From positions 16,909-80,908 of the forward strand of contig NZ_QWEK01000021.1 in assembly GCF_009935845.1 (NCBI RefSeq): a stretch of 64,000 nucleotides of DNA. Reading direction: 5' to 3'. The translations under genes were made by a program, and so were the position numbers. Each line of letters starts with the position of its first letter. The stretch's first letter is position 1. The notes beneath the pieces are model-generated. The model was not told where the DNA came from. It made no database searches and saw only the letters and a list, made by a program, of their open reading frames with translations. Positions 35,566 to 44,822 of this stretch are shown here, one piece after another. The stretch comes from Pseudoflavonifractor sp. 524-17. Lineage in GTDB: Bacteria; Bacillota; Clostridia; Oscillospirales; Oscillospiraceae.

Positions 35566-37389
35566 ATGTCCTACAAAATGGACCTTCTGAACGCTTATTT
35601 CGGCTACGACGGCTTTCTTCCCGGGCAGGAGCGGGCTGTGGACGCCCTTCTGGATGGGCGGGATGTGCTGTCCATCATGCCCACCGGGGCGGGAAAATCC
35701 CTGTGCTTCCAGCTCCCCGCGCTGATGCTGCCTGGCGTGGCGCTGGTCATCTCCCCTCTTATCTCACTGATGAAGGACCAGGTGCGCAGCCTGATCCAGG
35801 CGGGGGTTCCCGCGGCCTATCTCAACCGCTCCCTTACGGAGCGGCAGTTTGACCTGGCTCTGGAGCGGGCCTGGCAGGGCCGGTACAAGATTATCTACGT
35901 GGCCCCGGAACGGCTGGAGAGTCCCCGCTTTCTCCGCTTCGCCCGTCACACACAGCTCTCTCTGGTGGCGGTGGACGAGGCGCACTGCGTCTCCCAGTGG
36001 GGGACCGACTTCCGCCCCAGCTACCTCAAAATTCCAGCCTTTCTGGACACCCTCCCCCAGCGGCCCCCGCTGGGGGCCTTTACCGCCACCGCCACGCCGG
36101 AGGTGCGGGAGGATATCCTCCAAAAGCTCCAGTTGGACCAGCCGGTGCTTACCACCACCGGCTTTGACCGGAAAAACCTCTACTTTGAGGTCCGCCACCC
36201 CCAGAGCAAAAAGGCGGAGCTGCTCTCTATCCTCCGCCGCCGTCCCACAGACAGCGGCATCGTCTACTGCTCCACCCGGAAGGCGGTGGAGGAGGTGTGC
36301 GCCTATCTTCAGGCCCAAGATATCTCCGCCACCCGCTATCACGCCGGCCTGTCCGCAGAGGAACGGCAGTGCAATCAGGAGGCATTTGCCCAGGATACCG
36401 CTCTCGTCATGGTGGCCACCAACGCTTTCGGCATGGGGATTGACAAGTCCAACGTGCGCTATGTGGTCCACTACAACATGCCCCTGGACCTGGAGGGCTA
36501 CTACCAGGAGGCGGGCCGGGGCGGGCGGGACGGCGGCAGCGCCGACTGTATCCTCCTCTACAGCGGCAAGGACGTGATCACCGGCCGCTTCCTCATCGAA
36601 CAGGGGGAGAGCCCTGAGGGAGTGGATGAGAAGACCGTTGCCGCCCTGCGCCAGCGCCAGTTTGAGCGTCTTAAAATCATGGCCGCCTATTCCACCACCA
36701 CCGGCTGCCTGCGCCGTTTTATTCTCCACTATTTCGGCGAAGATCTCCCCGCCGACTGCGGCAGCTGCTCCAACTGCAAGGCGGGCTGGGAGGAGGTGGA
36801 CATCACCCGGGCGGCCCGGGCCATTTTGGACGCTGTGGACGAGTGCAGCGGCCGCTTCGGCGCCAGTACCATCGCCGACCTCCTCTGCGGCAAGGAGAGC
36901 GACCGGGTGCTCCGCTGGAGCCTGGATCGGAAGCGGACCTTCGGCTGTCTTTCCGGCCAGCCCGTCCGGGAGGTGCGCGAGCAGATTCGCCTTTTGGTGG
37001 AGGAGCGGTACCTTGTCTCCAGCCAGGGGGACTACCCGGTCCTCTCCCTCGGCCCCCGGGCCAAAGAGGCGGTCTCCGGCGGACAGGTGACCATGCGCCG
37101 CCGGATTGCCCCGTCCCGCCCCGCCGCCGCAGGCAGACAGGTCCCCTCCGGCGCGCCGTTGGACGAGGCCCTCTTCCAGCGGCTGCGGGAGCTGCGCGCC
37201 CAGCTGGCCAGGCAGAAGAGCCTGCCCGCCTATGTTATCTTCACCGACCGCACCCTGCGGGAGATGGCCGCTCAAAAGCCCGCTACCTTGGCAGAGATGG
37301 CCCATATCTCCGGCGTAGGCAGCCGGAAGCTGGACCAGTACGGCCAGGACTTCCTCCAAATCATCCAACTGTCTTCCCGTCCCAGCTGA
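35566..37389 (+). CDS. recQ: ATP-dependent DNA helicase RecQ
   Basis: The 607-residue helicase has Walker A MPTGAGKSLCFQ, the DEAH-type VDEAHCVSQWGTDFRPSY, a helicase C domain (ATNAFGMGIDKSNVRYVVHY, QEAGRGGRDG), the RecQ zinc module (TGCLRRFILHYFGE with CGSCSNC), a winged-helix RQC region and a C-terminal HRDC domain. It unwinds 3'-5' in recombination and fork repair. ATG 35566 is preceded by AAAGGAGAGAG; an in-frame ATG at 35548 lies before that site. It appears monocistronic. Confidence 0.96.
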   Translation: MSYKMDLLNAYFGYDGFLPGQERAVDALLDGRDVLSIMPTGAGKSLCFQLPALMLPGVALVISPLISLMKDQVRSLIQAGVPAAYLNRSLTERQFDLALERAWQGRYKIIYVAPERLESPRFLRFARHTQLSLVAVDEAHCVSQWGTDFRPSYLKIPAFLDTLPQRPPLGAFTATATPEVREDILQKLQLDQPVLTTTGFDRKNLYFEVRHPQSKKAELLSILRRRPTDSGIVYCSTRKAVEEVCAYLQAQDISATRYHAGLSAEERQCNQEAFAQDTALVMVATNAFGMGIDKSNVRYVVHYNMPLDLEGYYQEAGRGGRDGGSADCILLYSGKDVITGRFLIEQGESPEGVDEKTVAALRQRQFERLKIMAAYSTTTGCLRRFILHYFGEDLPADCGSCSNCKAGWEEVDITRAARAILDAVDECSGRFGASTIADLLCGKESDRVLRWSLDRKRTFGCLSGQPVREVREQIRLLVEERYLVSSQGDYPVLSLGPRAKEAVSGGQVTMRRRIAPSRPAAAGRQVPSGAPLDEALFQRLRELRAQLARQKSLPAYVIFTDRTLREMAAQKPATLAEMAHISGVGSRKLDQYGQDFLQIIQLSSRPS

Positions 37390-37589
37390 TCACCCAGTCC
37401 TATAACCCGCTGTATTATCTTCTGTTTTGACAGAGCGCCGCATGTTGTTCCCCATTTTTATCCATTTCTATGTTCCAATATTCCGTCGCCATTTCCCCAG
37501 CTTTTCCCGGATTTTTTGCTTTTTTCTGTCTTGCGGTTGGGCTGTGCGAAACCCGCGAAAATTCGCGTTTAATTTACATAATTTTTATG

Positions 37590-37700
37590 CTGCGCTTTAT
37601 CTACAAAGCGTTATCAACATTCTCCACCACTTTTTCCACACCCACTTTTCCCAATCTGTACAGCGGTTTTTCAACTTATCCACCTGTTTTTCCACAGGCG
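37590..37700. promoter_or_regulatory. Cluster of DnaA-box-like 9-mers
   Basis: Five same-orientation 9-mers each differ by one base from TTATCCACA: TTATCTACA (37597), TTATCAACA (37611), TTTTCCACA (37632), TTATCCACC (37676) and TTTTCCACA (37688). They lie in an AT-richer, pyrimidine-rich gap of about 500 bases without a credible gene. dnaA and dnaN are not in the window. It may be an origin, a DnaA-titration site or coincidental. Confidence 0.5.
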
Positions 37701-37893
37701 CTGAACGGCAGTTTACCCTATCGCGCCTCCCTGGTTTTTGTATACATAATTCTGACTTCTTTCCCCTGCTTTCCAGGCGGCTCCCATCTTTCCGTCAAAA
37801 GGAACTGGCTTTGCAGACTGAATCACCTCTTTTTGTTCGAAATCACCAACACAGTCTGGAAGCGGTGAAGCGGCAGGCGCTGTAATCGGGCGG

Positions 37894-37922
37894 TTGACAG
37901 TGCCCCATCTATTTGATATACT
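37894..37922 (+). promoter_or_regulatory. Sigma-A promoter of the FMN riboswitch transcript
   Basis: TTGACA (37894-37899) and TATACT (37917-37922) have a 17-base spacer. Confidence 0.85.
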
Positions 37923-37947
37923 GTCTCACACAACTGAATCGTAAAAT

Positions 37948-38060
37948 GTCTTCAGGGCAGGGTGAAATTCCCGATCGGCGGTAAAGTCCGCGCGTGCGAA
38001 AGCACTGATTTGGTGCAACTCCAAAACCGACAGTATAGTCTGGATTAGAAGAAGGTGTGT
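37948..38060 (+). promoter_or_regulatory. FMN riboswitch (RFN element)
   Basis: The conserved RFN blocks are visible in order: TCTTCAGGGCAGGGTGAAAT, TCCCGATCGGCGGTAAA, AGTCCGCG, then GATTTGGTGCAACTCC and ACCGACAGTATAGTCTGGAT. An intrinsic terminator follows before the transporter gene, so FMN binding would shut off expression. Confidence 0.95.
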
Positions 38061-38158
38061 TGAAACAGTCGGGAATCTCCCTGGTTTTTTGCACTTTTTT
38101 CTGTCAATTCTCCAAGCCGCTCTGTTGACATGTTCAATACACCGATACCGAAATCAGC

Positions 38159-38200
38159 AGCCCCTGAACGGCGTTTTTGCGCGTTCAGGGGCTCTTTTTT
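38159..38200 (+). terminator. Riboswitch-controlled terminator
   Basis: AGCCCCTGAACG and CGTTCAGGGGCT form a 12-bp stem with CTTTTTT after it, 14 bases before the ribU start. Confidence 0.9.
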
Positions 38201-38213
38201 GGGAGGTTTTTTT

Positions 38214-38861
38214 ATGAACAGCAATGTGAGAAAGATGACAACCACAGGTATGCTCTGCGCCCTTGCCTATGCGGCGGCCACAGTGGGACGGGTCCCGCTG
38301 GTCCTCTTTTTGAAGTACGACCCCAAGGACATCGTAATCGCCCTGAGCGGTTTCCTGCTGGGGCCGCTTACCGCCCTCACCGTCGCGCTGGCAGCTTCCT
38401 TCGCGGAATTCATCACCGTCAGTGAGACCGGCGTCTGGGGGCTTCTGATGAACGTCATCTCAAGCTGTTCCTTCGCGTGTACCGCCTCGCTGTTCTATCA
38501 GAGACGGCGGACGCTGCCGGGCGCCGCCCTTGGCCTGCTGTGTGGATGGGGGTGCATGGTTGCGGTAATGCTGCTGTGGAACTATCTGATTACGCCTATC
38601 TACATGGGTTATCCAAGGCAGGCCGTCGCGGAGCTGCTGCTGCCGGTATTCCTTCCCTTTAACCTGGTCAAAGGGGGGCTGAACGCGGCGTTCACCGCGC
38701 TGCTGTACCGGCCCGCCGTCACCGCGCTGAGGCGCTCCCATTTAATACAGGCGAAGCCAGCGGACGGGACGTCCCGGCAGACAACCGGCATTTTGCTGGT
38801 ATCGCTGCTGATCCTTACGGCGTGCGTACTGCTTGCGCTCACCCTTTTGGGCGTGCGCTAA
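38214..38861 (+). CDS. ribU: Riboflavin ECF transporter S component
   Basis: The 215-residue membrane protein starts at ATG 38214, after GGGAGG. It has about six membrane segments and the S-component pattern KMTTTGMLCALAYAAATVGRVP at the N-terminus, KYDPKDIVIALSGFLLGP, and a conserved late NLVKGGLNAAFTALLY. An FMN riboswitch directly upstream makes riboflavin the likely ligand. The shared EcfA/EcfT energy module is not in the window. The last residues extend into an extra hydrophobic helix. Confidence 0.93.
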   Translation: MNSNVRKMTTTGMLCALAYAAATVGRVPLVLFLKYDPKDIVIALSGFLLGPLTALTVALAASFAEFITVSETGVWGLLMNVISSCSFACTASLFYQRRRTLPGAALGLLCGWGCMVAVMLLWNYLITPIYMGYPRQAVAELLLPVFLPFNLVKGGLNAAFTALLYRPAVTALRRSHLIQAKPADGTSRQTTGILLVSLLILTACVLLALTLLGVR

Positions 38862-39310
38862 CGGGCTCGCGCCCGCCACAGCTGGGCCAGAATGTCCTTG
38901 AGTACCAGAAAGGCGTCCAGCTCCGAATAGGCGTATTCTGTCTTTAACCGCTCCAGCATGGCGTCCAGCTGGTCGGCGTAGGGCTGGGTATCCACCTGGT
39001 TTTGGTAGGTGAGCAAGATAGGGTATTTCTTTCCCCAGGCCTGGTTCCAGTCAATTTTCCGCTCCAACTCCCCGCTGGTGCGCTGGATGGCCTCCTCCAC
39101 CTCTTTTACATCCAGATCGAAGCGGATAAGCTCGTCCAGGGACAGGTGGTAGAGCAGCGCCAGCCTTTTGGACTGGCGGATGTCGGGGAGGGTTTCGCCC
39201 GTCTCCCACTTGGAGATGGTCTGCCGGCTTACGCCCAGCTTTTCGGCCACCGCCTCCTGGGAGAGCCCGCACTTCTTCCTGGCTTGAAACAAACTGCTTC
39301 CTAAATTCAT
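38858..39310 (-). CDS. XRE-family transcriptional regulator
   Basis: The 150-residue protein begins MNLGSSLFQARKKCGLSQEA at ATG 39310 with AAAGGAGAAG upstream. Residues 6-60 are a Cro/C1 helix-turn-helix (VAEKLGVSRQTISKWETGETLP); the rest is a helical domain (about 70-150) of no known family. It overlaps the convergent ribU end by 4 bases. It may control itself or a distant target. Confidence 0.88.
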   Translation of the reverse strand: MNLGSSLFQARKKCGLSQEAVAEKLGVSRQTISKWETGETLPDIRQSKRLALLYHLSLDELIRFDLDVKEVEEAIQRTSGELERKIDWNQAWGKKYPILLTYQNQVDTQPYADQLDAMLERLKTEYAYSELDAFLVLKDILAQLWRARAR

Positions 39311-39426
39311 AGCGTCTTCTCCTTTCCTGCCCGCGGCGTTTCTTCGGACTGTCTAATCATAAGGCATGGCGGGGAGAAAATCCACCTACGCTTCCTTGCA
39401 GTTTCGCGCCCAATGTTAACACAGCA

Positions 39427-39461
39427 GCAGACAGCGGTCCCCGGCGGGGACCGCTGTCTGC
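39427..39461 (-). terminator. Hairpin downstream of the SLH esterase gene
   Basis: A 16-bp perfect stem (GCAGACAGCGGTCCCC and its complement) lies just after the esterase stop. The T tract is weak. Confidence 0.65.
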
Positions 39462-39465
39462 TCGG

Positions 39466-41487
39466 TTATCGGGCCAGGAAGAGGCTGAGCTGAGTCAGGG
39501 CCTGGGCGCCCTCGGCACGGGTGGCCTGGGCGGAGGTGTCCAGCCGGCCGCCGTTCTTGCCGGAGAAGATCCCGTTGGAAACGGCCCACAGCGCGTCCTG
39601 AGAGGCACTGGCTCCGTCCTGGAAGCCGCCTGGCGCCGCCGGGGCCGCCCCAGTCTTGCCCTTGCAGGCGGCGCAGGCGCGGATGGCCTTGGCCAGCTCT
39701 TCCCGGGTGACAGCGGCGGAGCCGGTGGGGATGCCGTTGGCCTGGGTCCAGGCGTCAAAGCCCTCTGCGGGGGAGCCGGCCCGGACATACAGGGCCTGAG
39801 CCAGATCCCCGGCGGTCAGGGGGGCGCTGGGGGAGAAGGCGCCGTTGGCGTTCATCATGCCGTTGTCCAGCACGTGGCGGACCGCCCCGGCATACCAACT
39901 ATCGGAGGGCACGTCAGCGGCCAGGGGCAGGGGATTGACATTGAGGGAGCCGTCGCTGTTCCGGCTGAACTGCCGGAAGAAGGCCCACATGCGCTGGGCG
40001 GAGTCGGGATAGGCGCTGTGGCCCATCTCGGACACGGAGGTGAGGATGGTGTAGACATTGCCGTCCCCGCTCTTCAGCTCGTGGACGGTCATGACGGCCT
40101 CGTCATCGCTGCGGGCGGGCCGGGGGCAGTAGGTATAGGTCTTGTCGGTCTCCATACCGTAGTATTTGCCCAAGCTCTCGTCATAGACGCCATTGTATTC
40201 AAAGCCGTTTGCCTTGGCCAGCTGCTGGATGATGGCAATGGCCGCCTCGCTGTTCATGGGGAAGAGATCATAGAACTCCTTCTCGCCGGCAACAAAGAAG
40301 GTGGGGATGGTCTGGCTGGGATCGGGGAGGGTAACGGCGTTCTTGCCCATACCGGGGATGCCTTCTGTGGGAGCGATGGCGGCAAACCGGTCGGGGCGCT
40401 CAAAGCCCAGCGTCCAGGACTTCATGCCCCCCATGGAGTAGCCGGTGGCGTAGACCCGGCTGGCGTCCACCGCCCGCTGGTCGATCATAAAGTCCACCAG
40501 TTCCAGAATCTCATCGGTATCCACCAGATTATGGGCGTTGATGGCCACCACAATAAAATTCTCCTGGTCCGCCACAATGGGCCAGTTGGTGAGCTGGACG
40601 TATCCCTCCGGGTGCTGGTTGGAGCCATGGGAAACCAGGACCAGGGGGTATTTCGCCGTCTTGCTGTTCACATCCACGCCCTTGGGGATGTACTGATAGT
40701 ACTCCATGGTATTGCCCTTGGAGGTGGTAAAGGTCTCAATGCTCTCCCGGATGCCGTAGTCGGAGTAGACATAGTACTTGTCCAGATAGGTCACGCCGTC
40801 CATCATGCTGATGCGGTTGATCCGGCGCATGTCCTGCCAGGCGCTCAGGTTATCCGAGCGGTCAAATTGATCCGCGTAGTGATAGGCCGCGCTGAAGCCG
40901 TCCACCACATTGTTCCACTGCTGGACCCAGTAGGTGGAATCGGGGGTATCCAGGTAGGTTTTGACAAACGCCTGAGCGCTGCCCTCGGCGAAGGTGTAGG
41001 AGCGGAACCGGCCGGCGTACATGATGCCGTCCTCGGTGACGCCGGCGTCATAGGTCCCCGCCTGCTCCAGGGTGTAGGTATAGTCGTCGGTCACATTGGT
41101 GGCCAGGGCCTGCATGACGGCGTAGTCCTCCTCCGTCCAGGAGGCGCCGTTAGAGGGGCTGACAAAGACGATGTGTCCGCTCTCCTCCTGGGCCATCTGG
41201 TCAAAGCCGCCCCGGGTCAGGGCGTCCGCCGCGGTCTCAGCGGTCCAGACGCCGTCCCCCAGAACAAAGATCACCGGCGTACTGTTCCCCCGGAATTTGA
41301 AGTCCTCCGGGGTGTAGCGGAAGTAGGTGGCCTGCTTGTCCGGCGGCGTCGCTGCGTCCTTGACCACCGGATAGGCGATCTGGGCCTCCGCCACCGCCGG
41401 GCCGGCGGCGTGTTCCTCCGCCAGGGCCGCCGTGGTCAGGGACGCGGTGAGGGCCAGGCTTAACAAAATTGGAACTGCTCGTTTCAT
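39466..41487 (-). CDS. Secreted alpha/beta-hydrolase with C-terminal SLH modules
   Basis: The 673-residue protein has a signal peptide (MKRAVPILLSLALTASLTTA, cleavage after ALA). The N-terminal 220 residues are a lectin-like or esterase-D-like domain, then a hydrolase domain (about 260-500) with the oxyanion region PLVLVSHGSNQHPEG, nucleophile elbow ATGYSMGGMKSW and a late catalytic His (SEMGHSAYPDS), as in PHB-depolymerase/LpqC esterases. The last 150 residues hold SLH-like modules (WYAGAVRHVLDNGMMNANG, AVTREELAKAIRACAA) that bind the wall. ATG 41487 follows GAGGAGG. A Crp-type regulator gene lies directly upstream. Confidence 0.85.
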   Translation of the reverse strand: MKRAVPILLSLALTASLTTAALAEEHAAGPAVAEAQIAYPVVKDAATPPDKQATYFRYTPEDFKFRGNSTPVIFVLGDGVWTAETAADALTRGGFDQMAQEESGHIVFVSPSNGASWTEEDYAVMQALATNVTDDYTYTLEQAGTYDAGVTEDGIMYAGRFRSYTFAEGSAQAFVKTYLDTPDSTYWVQQWNNVVDGFSAAYHYADQFDRSDNLSAWQDMRRINRISMMDGVTYLDKYYVYSDYGIRESIETFTTSKGNTMEYYQYIPKGVDVNSKTAKYPLVLVSHGSNQHPEGYVQLTNWPIVADQENFIVVAINAHNLVDTDEILELVDFMIDQRAVDASRVYATGYSMGGMKSWTLGFERPDRFAAIAPTEGIPGMGKNAVTLPDPSQTIPTFFVAGEKEFYDLFPMNSEAAIAIIQQLAKANGFEYNGVYDESLGKYYGMETDKTYTYCPRPARSDDEAVMTVHELKSGDGNVYTILTSVSEMGHSAYPDSAQRMWAFFRQFSRNSDGSLNVNPLPLAADVPSDSWYAGAVRHVLDNGMMNANGAFSPSAPLTAGDLAQALYVRAGSPAEGFDAWTQANGIPTGSAAVTREELAKAIRACAACKGKTGAAPAAPGGFQDGASASQDALWAVSNGIFSGKNGGRLDTSAQATRAEGAQALTQLSLFLAR

Positions 41488-41574
41488 GCTGCTGCCTCCT
41501 CTTGAATGTGATGATATGATTCAGCGGGAAACGGCCTCCCCGCGGAAGCATCGGTTTTTCATTGGTATGGCTTC

Positions 41575-42270
41575 TTACTCCTGGGGTTCCCAGCGGGCAG
41601 CGAGGGCCTTGTACTGGGCGAGAGAAATATGAATTTTTCCGTGCAGCGTCACCAGACCGGCCTCTTCCAGCTGCTTGAGATAGCGGTCCACGGTGCGGGT
41701 GCTGATGCCCAGATTACTGGCGATGGCGGGCCGGGTGTACCGCACCACAACATCCTGCCCCGGGATAGGGGGATGGGCGCCGCAGTAGAGGATCAGGTAG
41801 CGGCCTACTTTTTCCAGCCCGGAGGAGAAGGCGGACAGCCCCTTAGTCTCCACCAGACGGCAGCTCTTTTTGGCGAAGAGAGCTGCCATTTCCCACAGGA
41901 GCCGGTTATTTTGCCGCAGCTCCCGGCGGAACTCCTCCACGGTGCAGTAGAGCAGTACGCTGTCGGTGGCAGCCCGGACATTCATGCTGTACCGCTCCTC
42001 TCCTGCCAGCAGTTCCAGATCTGATATCCCGGTGGGGGCGGTCATCACCAGCCAGGTGGAACAGGCGCCCTCCTCCGCCTCGTAAAAGGCGTGCAGCTCC
42101 CCGCTGAGCAAAAGGTAGGCCAACGCTACCGGTTCCCCGCGGGAGACGAGCCGGGTTCCGGCTTTTATCTCCAGCAGCCGGGAGACCTCCAGTATCCGAT
42201 CCGGGATGTGGGCCAGCAGCGCGCGGGCCTGGGCGTTTCCTTTCTCCAATGCGGTTTTCCGTGTCACCAT
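41575..42270 (-). CDS. Crp/Fnr-family transcriptional regulator (YeiL-like)
   Basis: The 231-residue protein has an N-terminal cyclic-nucleotide-binding fold (about 25-140; LEIKAGTRLVSRGEPVAL) and a C-terminal winged helix (about 155-225; RPAIASNLGISTRTVDRYLKQL). No cysteine cluster for an Fe-S centre is seen near the N-terminus, so it is not an oxygen-sensing FNR in the classic sense. ATG 42270 is preceded by AGGAGG. The esterase gene follows 87 bases downstream on the same strand and is a likely target or operon partner. Confidence 0.88.
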   Translation of the reverse strand: MVTRKTALEKGNAQARALLAHIPDRILEVSRLLEIKAGTRLVSRGEPVALAYLLLSGELHAFYEAEEGACSTWLVMTAPTGISDLELLAGEERYSMNVRAATDSVLLYCTVEEFRRELRQNNRLLWEMAALFAKKSCRLVETKGLSAFSSGLEKVGRYLILYCGAHPPIPGQDVVVRYTRPAIASNLGISTRTVDRYLKQLEEAGLVTLHGKIHISLAQYKALAARWEPQE

Positions 42271-42403
42271 CGCGGCGGCCTCCTAAAACAAAAATTTTTA
42301 AACTGCTGTAAAAATCTTCGTTTTCTTAATGATAGCAGAGATAATTCTCCAAGTAAAACGACAGTTGTCTTGTTTTGAGAAATTATTTTGGCATAAGCAA
42401 CAT

Positions 42404-42440
42404 AAAACCACCGCCTTCCAGACGGAAAGCGGTGGTTTTT
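42404..42440 (-). terminator. Terminator of the ywiB-argS operon
   Basis: Read on the minus strand, AAACCACCGC with its complement forms a stem and the run of Ts (As on the plus strand at 42404-42407) follows. Confidence 0.8.
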
Positions 42441-42455
42441 ACCAGAGAACGCCGG

Positions 42456-44213
42456 TTACATTTTCTCCGGGGCGGTGACGCCGATGAGATTCAGGCAATT
42501 GGCGACGACGGCCCGGACGGTATCCGCCAGCTTAAGCCGGGCGGACAGGACCGCTTCCGCCTCCCCCCGGATATAGCAGGCGTCGTAGAACCGGTGGAAA
42601 TCGGCAGCCAGGGCCAGCACATACCGGTTGACCAGCGAGGGATCGAAGTCCCGCGCGGCCAGACGGATCTCCTCCGGCAGGCGGGCCAGGTTTTTGATGA
42701 GGGCCTTCTCCTGGGGGGTGGTGAAGACGGCGGCGTCGATTTTGTCCGCCGCGGGTACGGCGGCGCCCTCCTCTGCCAGACGGGCGATCAACGTACAGAT
42801 CCGGGCGTGGGCGTACTGGATGTAGTACACCGGATTTTCGCTGTCCTCCCGCACGGCCAGATCCAGGTCGAAGTCCACCGGGCTGGAGGAGGAGCGGGAG
42901 TTAAAGAAGAAGCGGGCGGCGTCCACGCTCACCTCGTCCAGCAGGTCGTGCAGGGCGATGGCCTTGCCGGAGCGCTTGGACATGCGCACCGGCCTGCCGT
43001 CCTGAAGGAGATTGACCAGCTGCATGAGCACAATCACCAGCCGGTGGGAGCCGTCCAGCTCCAGCCCGTCCAAAGCGGCCTGGAGCCGGGCCACGTGGCC
43101 GTGGTGGTCCGCCCCCCAGATGTTGACCGCCAGGTCAAACCCCCGGCGGTCCAGCTTGTCCCGGTGGTAGGCGATGTCCGCGGCGAAATAGGTATAAAAT
43201 CCGTTGGCCCGGCGGAGCACGTCATCCTTCAGGTCCAGCTTGTCCACCTGCTCCCGGCTCTTGCCCTCGGCCAGATATTTTTTCTTTAAAAGCTCCGTGG
43301 TGTTCAGCCACAGGGCCCCGTCCTTCTCATAGGTCCAGCCCTTTTGAGCCAGCAGCCCCACCGTCTCAGCCACATAGCCGCTGTTGTGGAGGGAGGACTC
43401 AAAGAACCACTGGTCGTACTCGATGCCATACTTTTTCAGATCTGCTTTCATCTTGGGGATGTTTCGCTCCAGGCCGTATTCCGCCATAGCGGTGAGCCAG
43501 GCGGCCTCCGAAGGCTCCGCCCCGGGGAAGGTCTCCCCGGCCTTGTCCAGAAAGCCCTGGGCAAGCTCCCTGATGTCGTCCCCATGGTAGCCGTCCTCAG
43601 GGAAGGGGTAGTTTTCCTCCCCCAGGGTGAGCTGCATACACCGGGCGTAGATGGACCGGGCGAATTTGTCGATCTGGTTGCCGGCGTCGTTGACGTAGAA
43701 CTCCCGCCACACGTCATAGCCGTCTCGGGCCAGGACGCTGGCCAGGGCGTCCCCCAACACGCCGCCCCGGGCGTTGCCCATGTGCATGGGGCCGGTGGGG
43801 TTGGCGGAGACGAACTCCACCATCACCTTTTTGCCGGCGCCCTCGTTCCCCTGGCCGTAGGCGGGTCCAGCGGCCTCAATGCCTGCCAGCACGTCGCCGT
43901 ACCACTTGCTGCCCAGGAAGAAGTTGAGAAAACCAGGGCCGGCGATCTCCGCCCGGTCAAAATAGCTCCCCTTCAGGTCCAGGCGGTCCAAAATGGCCTG
44001 GGCCACCGTCCGGGGGGGCAGCTTCATGGCCTTGGCCCCCGCCATGGCGAAGGAGGAGGCGTAGTCCCCGTTTTTTACCTCCTTTGGGATCTCCACATTG
44101 GCTTTCACCGCCGCCCCGGCGGGGAGGACGCCGTCCGAGACGGCCTTCTCATAAGCGGCCTGGGTAAGGGCGGATACCTGCTCCCGGGCGGCCTGGATCA
44201 TATTATTGGACAT
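42456..44213 (-). CDS. argS: Arginyl-tRNA synthetase
   Basis: The 585-residue class I synthetase begins MSNNMIQAAREQVSALTQAA at ATG 44213 (GAGGAAGAC upstream). It has the Add1 N-terminal domain, the HIGH-type signature ANPTGPMHMGNARGG near residue 125, the KMSKS-type RMSKRSGKAIAL near 375 and the C-terminal DALR anticodon-binding domain. It lies 25 bases after the DUF1934 gene, a pairing seen in Bacillus as ywiB-argS. Confidence 0.96.
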   Translation of the reverse strand: MSNNMIQAAREQVSALTQAAYEKAVSDGVLPAGAAVKANVEIPKEVKNGDYASSFAMAGAKAMKLPPRTVAQAILDRLDLKGSYFDRAEIAGPGFLNFFLGSKWYGDVLAGIEAAGPAYGQGNEGAGKKVMVEFVSANPTGPMHMGNARGGVLGDALASVLARDGYDVWREFYVNDAGNQIDKFARSIYARCMQLTLGEENYPFPEDGYHGDDIRELAQGFLDKAGETFPGAEPSEAAWLTAMAEYGLERNIPKMKADLKKYGIEYDQWFFESSLHNSGYVAETVGLLAQKGWTYEKDGALWLNTTELLKKKYLAEGKSREQVDKLDLKDDVLRRANGFYTYFAADIAYHRDKLDRRGFDLAVNIWGADHHGHVARLQAALDGLELDGSHRLVIVLMQLVNLLQDGRPVRMSKRSGKAIALHDLLDEVSVDAARFFFNSRSSSSPVDFDLDLAVREDSENPVYYIQYAHARICTLIARLAEEGAAVPAADKIDAAVFTTPQEKALIKNLARLPEEIRLAARDFDPSLVNRYVLALAADFHRFYDACYIRGEAEAVLSARLKLADTVRAVVANCLNLIGVTAPEKM

Positions 44214-44238
44214 AGCTGTCTTCCTCTCTCTATTCATG

Positions 44239-44691
44239 TCAAAGGGCGGGGCCGGAGCTGCGCCTGGCCTCCCGCACGTTGATTTCAAAGGTATTCATGC
44301 CGGCCACGGCGTGGTCCAGCTCGATATCATAGGCGATGCGGATGTTGCCGCCGGTGGCGCCGATGTCGGCAAACATCTCCCGGGTGTTCACCCCCACAGA
44401 CAGCGCCCCATAGGGGGTGTTGTACATGGACAGATGGCGGCGGCCCTTCTCAAAGACCATCTGGGAGTTGAACTCCCCCAGACGCATCAGCGTAATCCGA
44501 TCCTTTTCAATATGGAAGGTGGTCAGGGTGCCATCCAGACCGGTGACCTCGCTCTCCTGGTAGCTGAGGGTAAAGCCGGCGTCTCCGTCCTCCAGCAGCG
44601 TCCCCTCCGTCACCAATTCGATCACATCGTCTTCCTGACTGTCCCGGGACTGCGTCCCCTTAATTGAGATGATCACATTTTGTTCACTCAT
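44239..44691 (-). CDS. DUF1934 protein (YwiB-like)
   Basis: The 150-residue protein begins MSEQNVIISIKGTQ at ATG 44691. It is a predicted calycin-like beta barrel (IELVTEGTLLE, FTLSYQESEVTG, TTFHIEKDRITLMRLG, SMYNTPYGALSVGV). The function is unknown; its constant placement upstream of argS in Firmicutes is the only hint. It is expressed from a promoter at 44775-44803. Confidence 0.9.
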   Translation of the reverse strand: MSEQNVIISIKGTQSRDSQEDDVIELVTEGTLLEDGDAGFTLSYQESEVTGLDGTLTTFHIEKDRITLMRLGEFNSQMVFEKGRRHLSMYNTPYGALSVGVNTREMFADIGATGGNIRIAYDIELDHAVAGMNTFEINVREARRSSGPAL

Positions 44692-44774
44692 GCTCTCCAG
44701 GCCCTTGTCCTTCATTATAATATTCACATTCAGGCAGTGCATATCTTTTCTATGCCAGCCGGAATGTGTGCATT

Positions 44775-44803
44775 ATTATACAAAAAGAAACCGGCACTGT
44801 AAA
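44775..44803 (-). promoter_or_regulatory. Sigma-A promoter of the ywiB-argS operon
   Basis: Minus-strand TTTACA (44798-44803) and TATAAT (44775-44780) have a 17-base spacer. Confidence 0.8.
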
Positions 44804-44822
44804 GGGCATACAGAGGGCAAAT

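Noticed and set aside
37427..37885. Two overlapping plus-strand frames after recQ
   Set aside because: The products are Phe/Ser/Pro-rich translations of pyrimidine-rich DNA without ribosome sites; the region is better read as a non-coding DnaA-box cluster.
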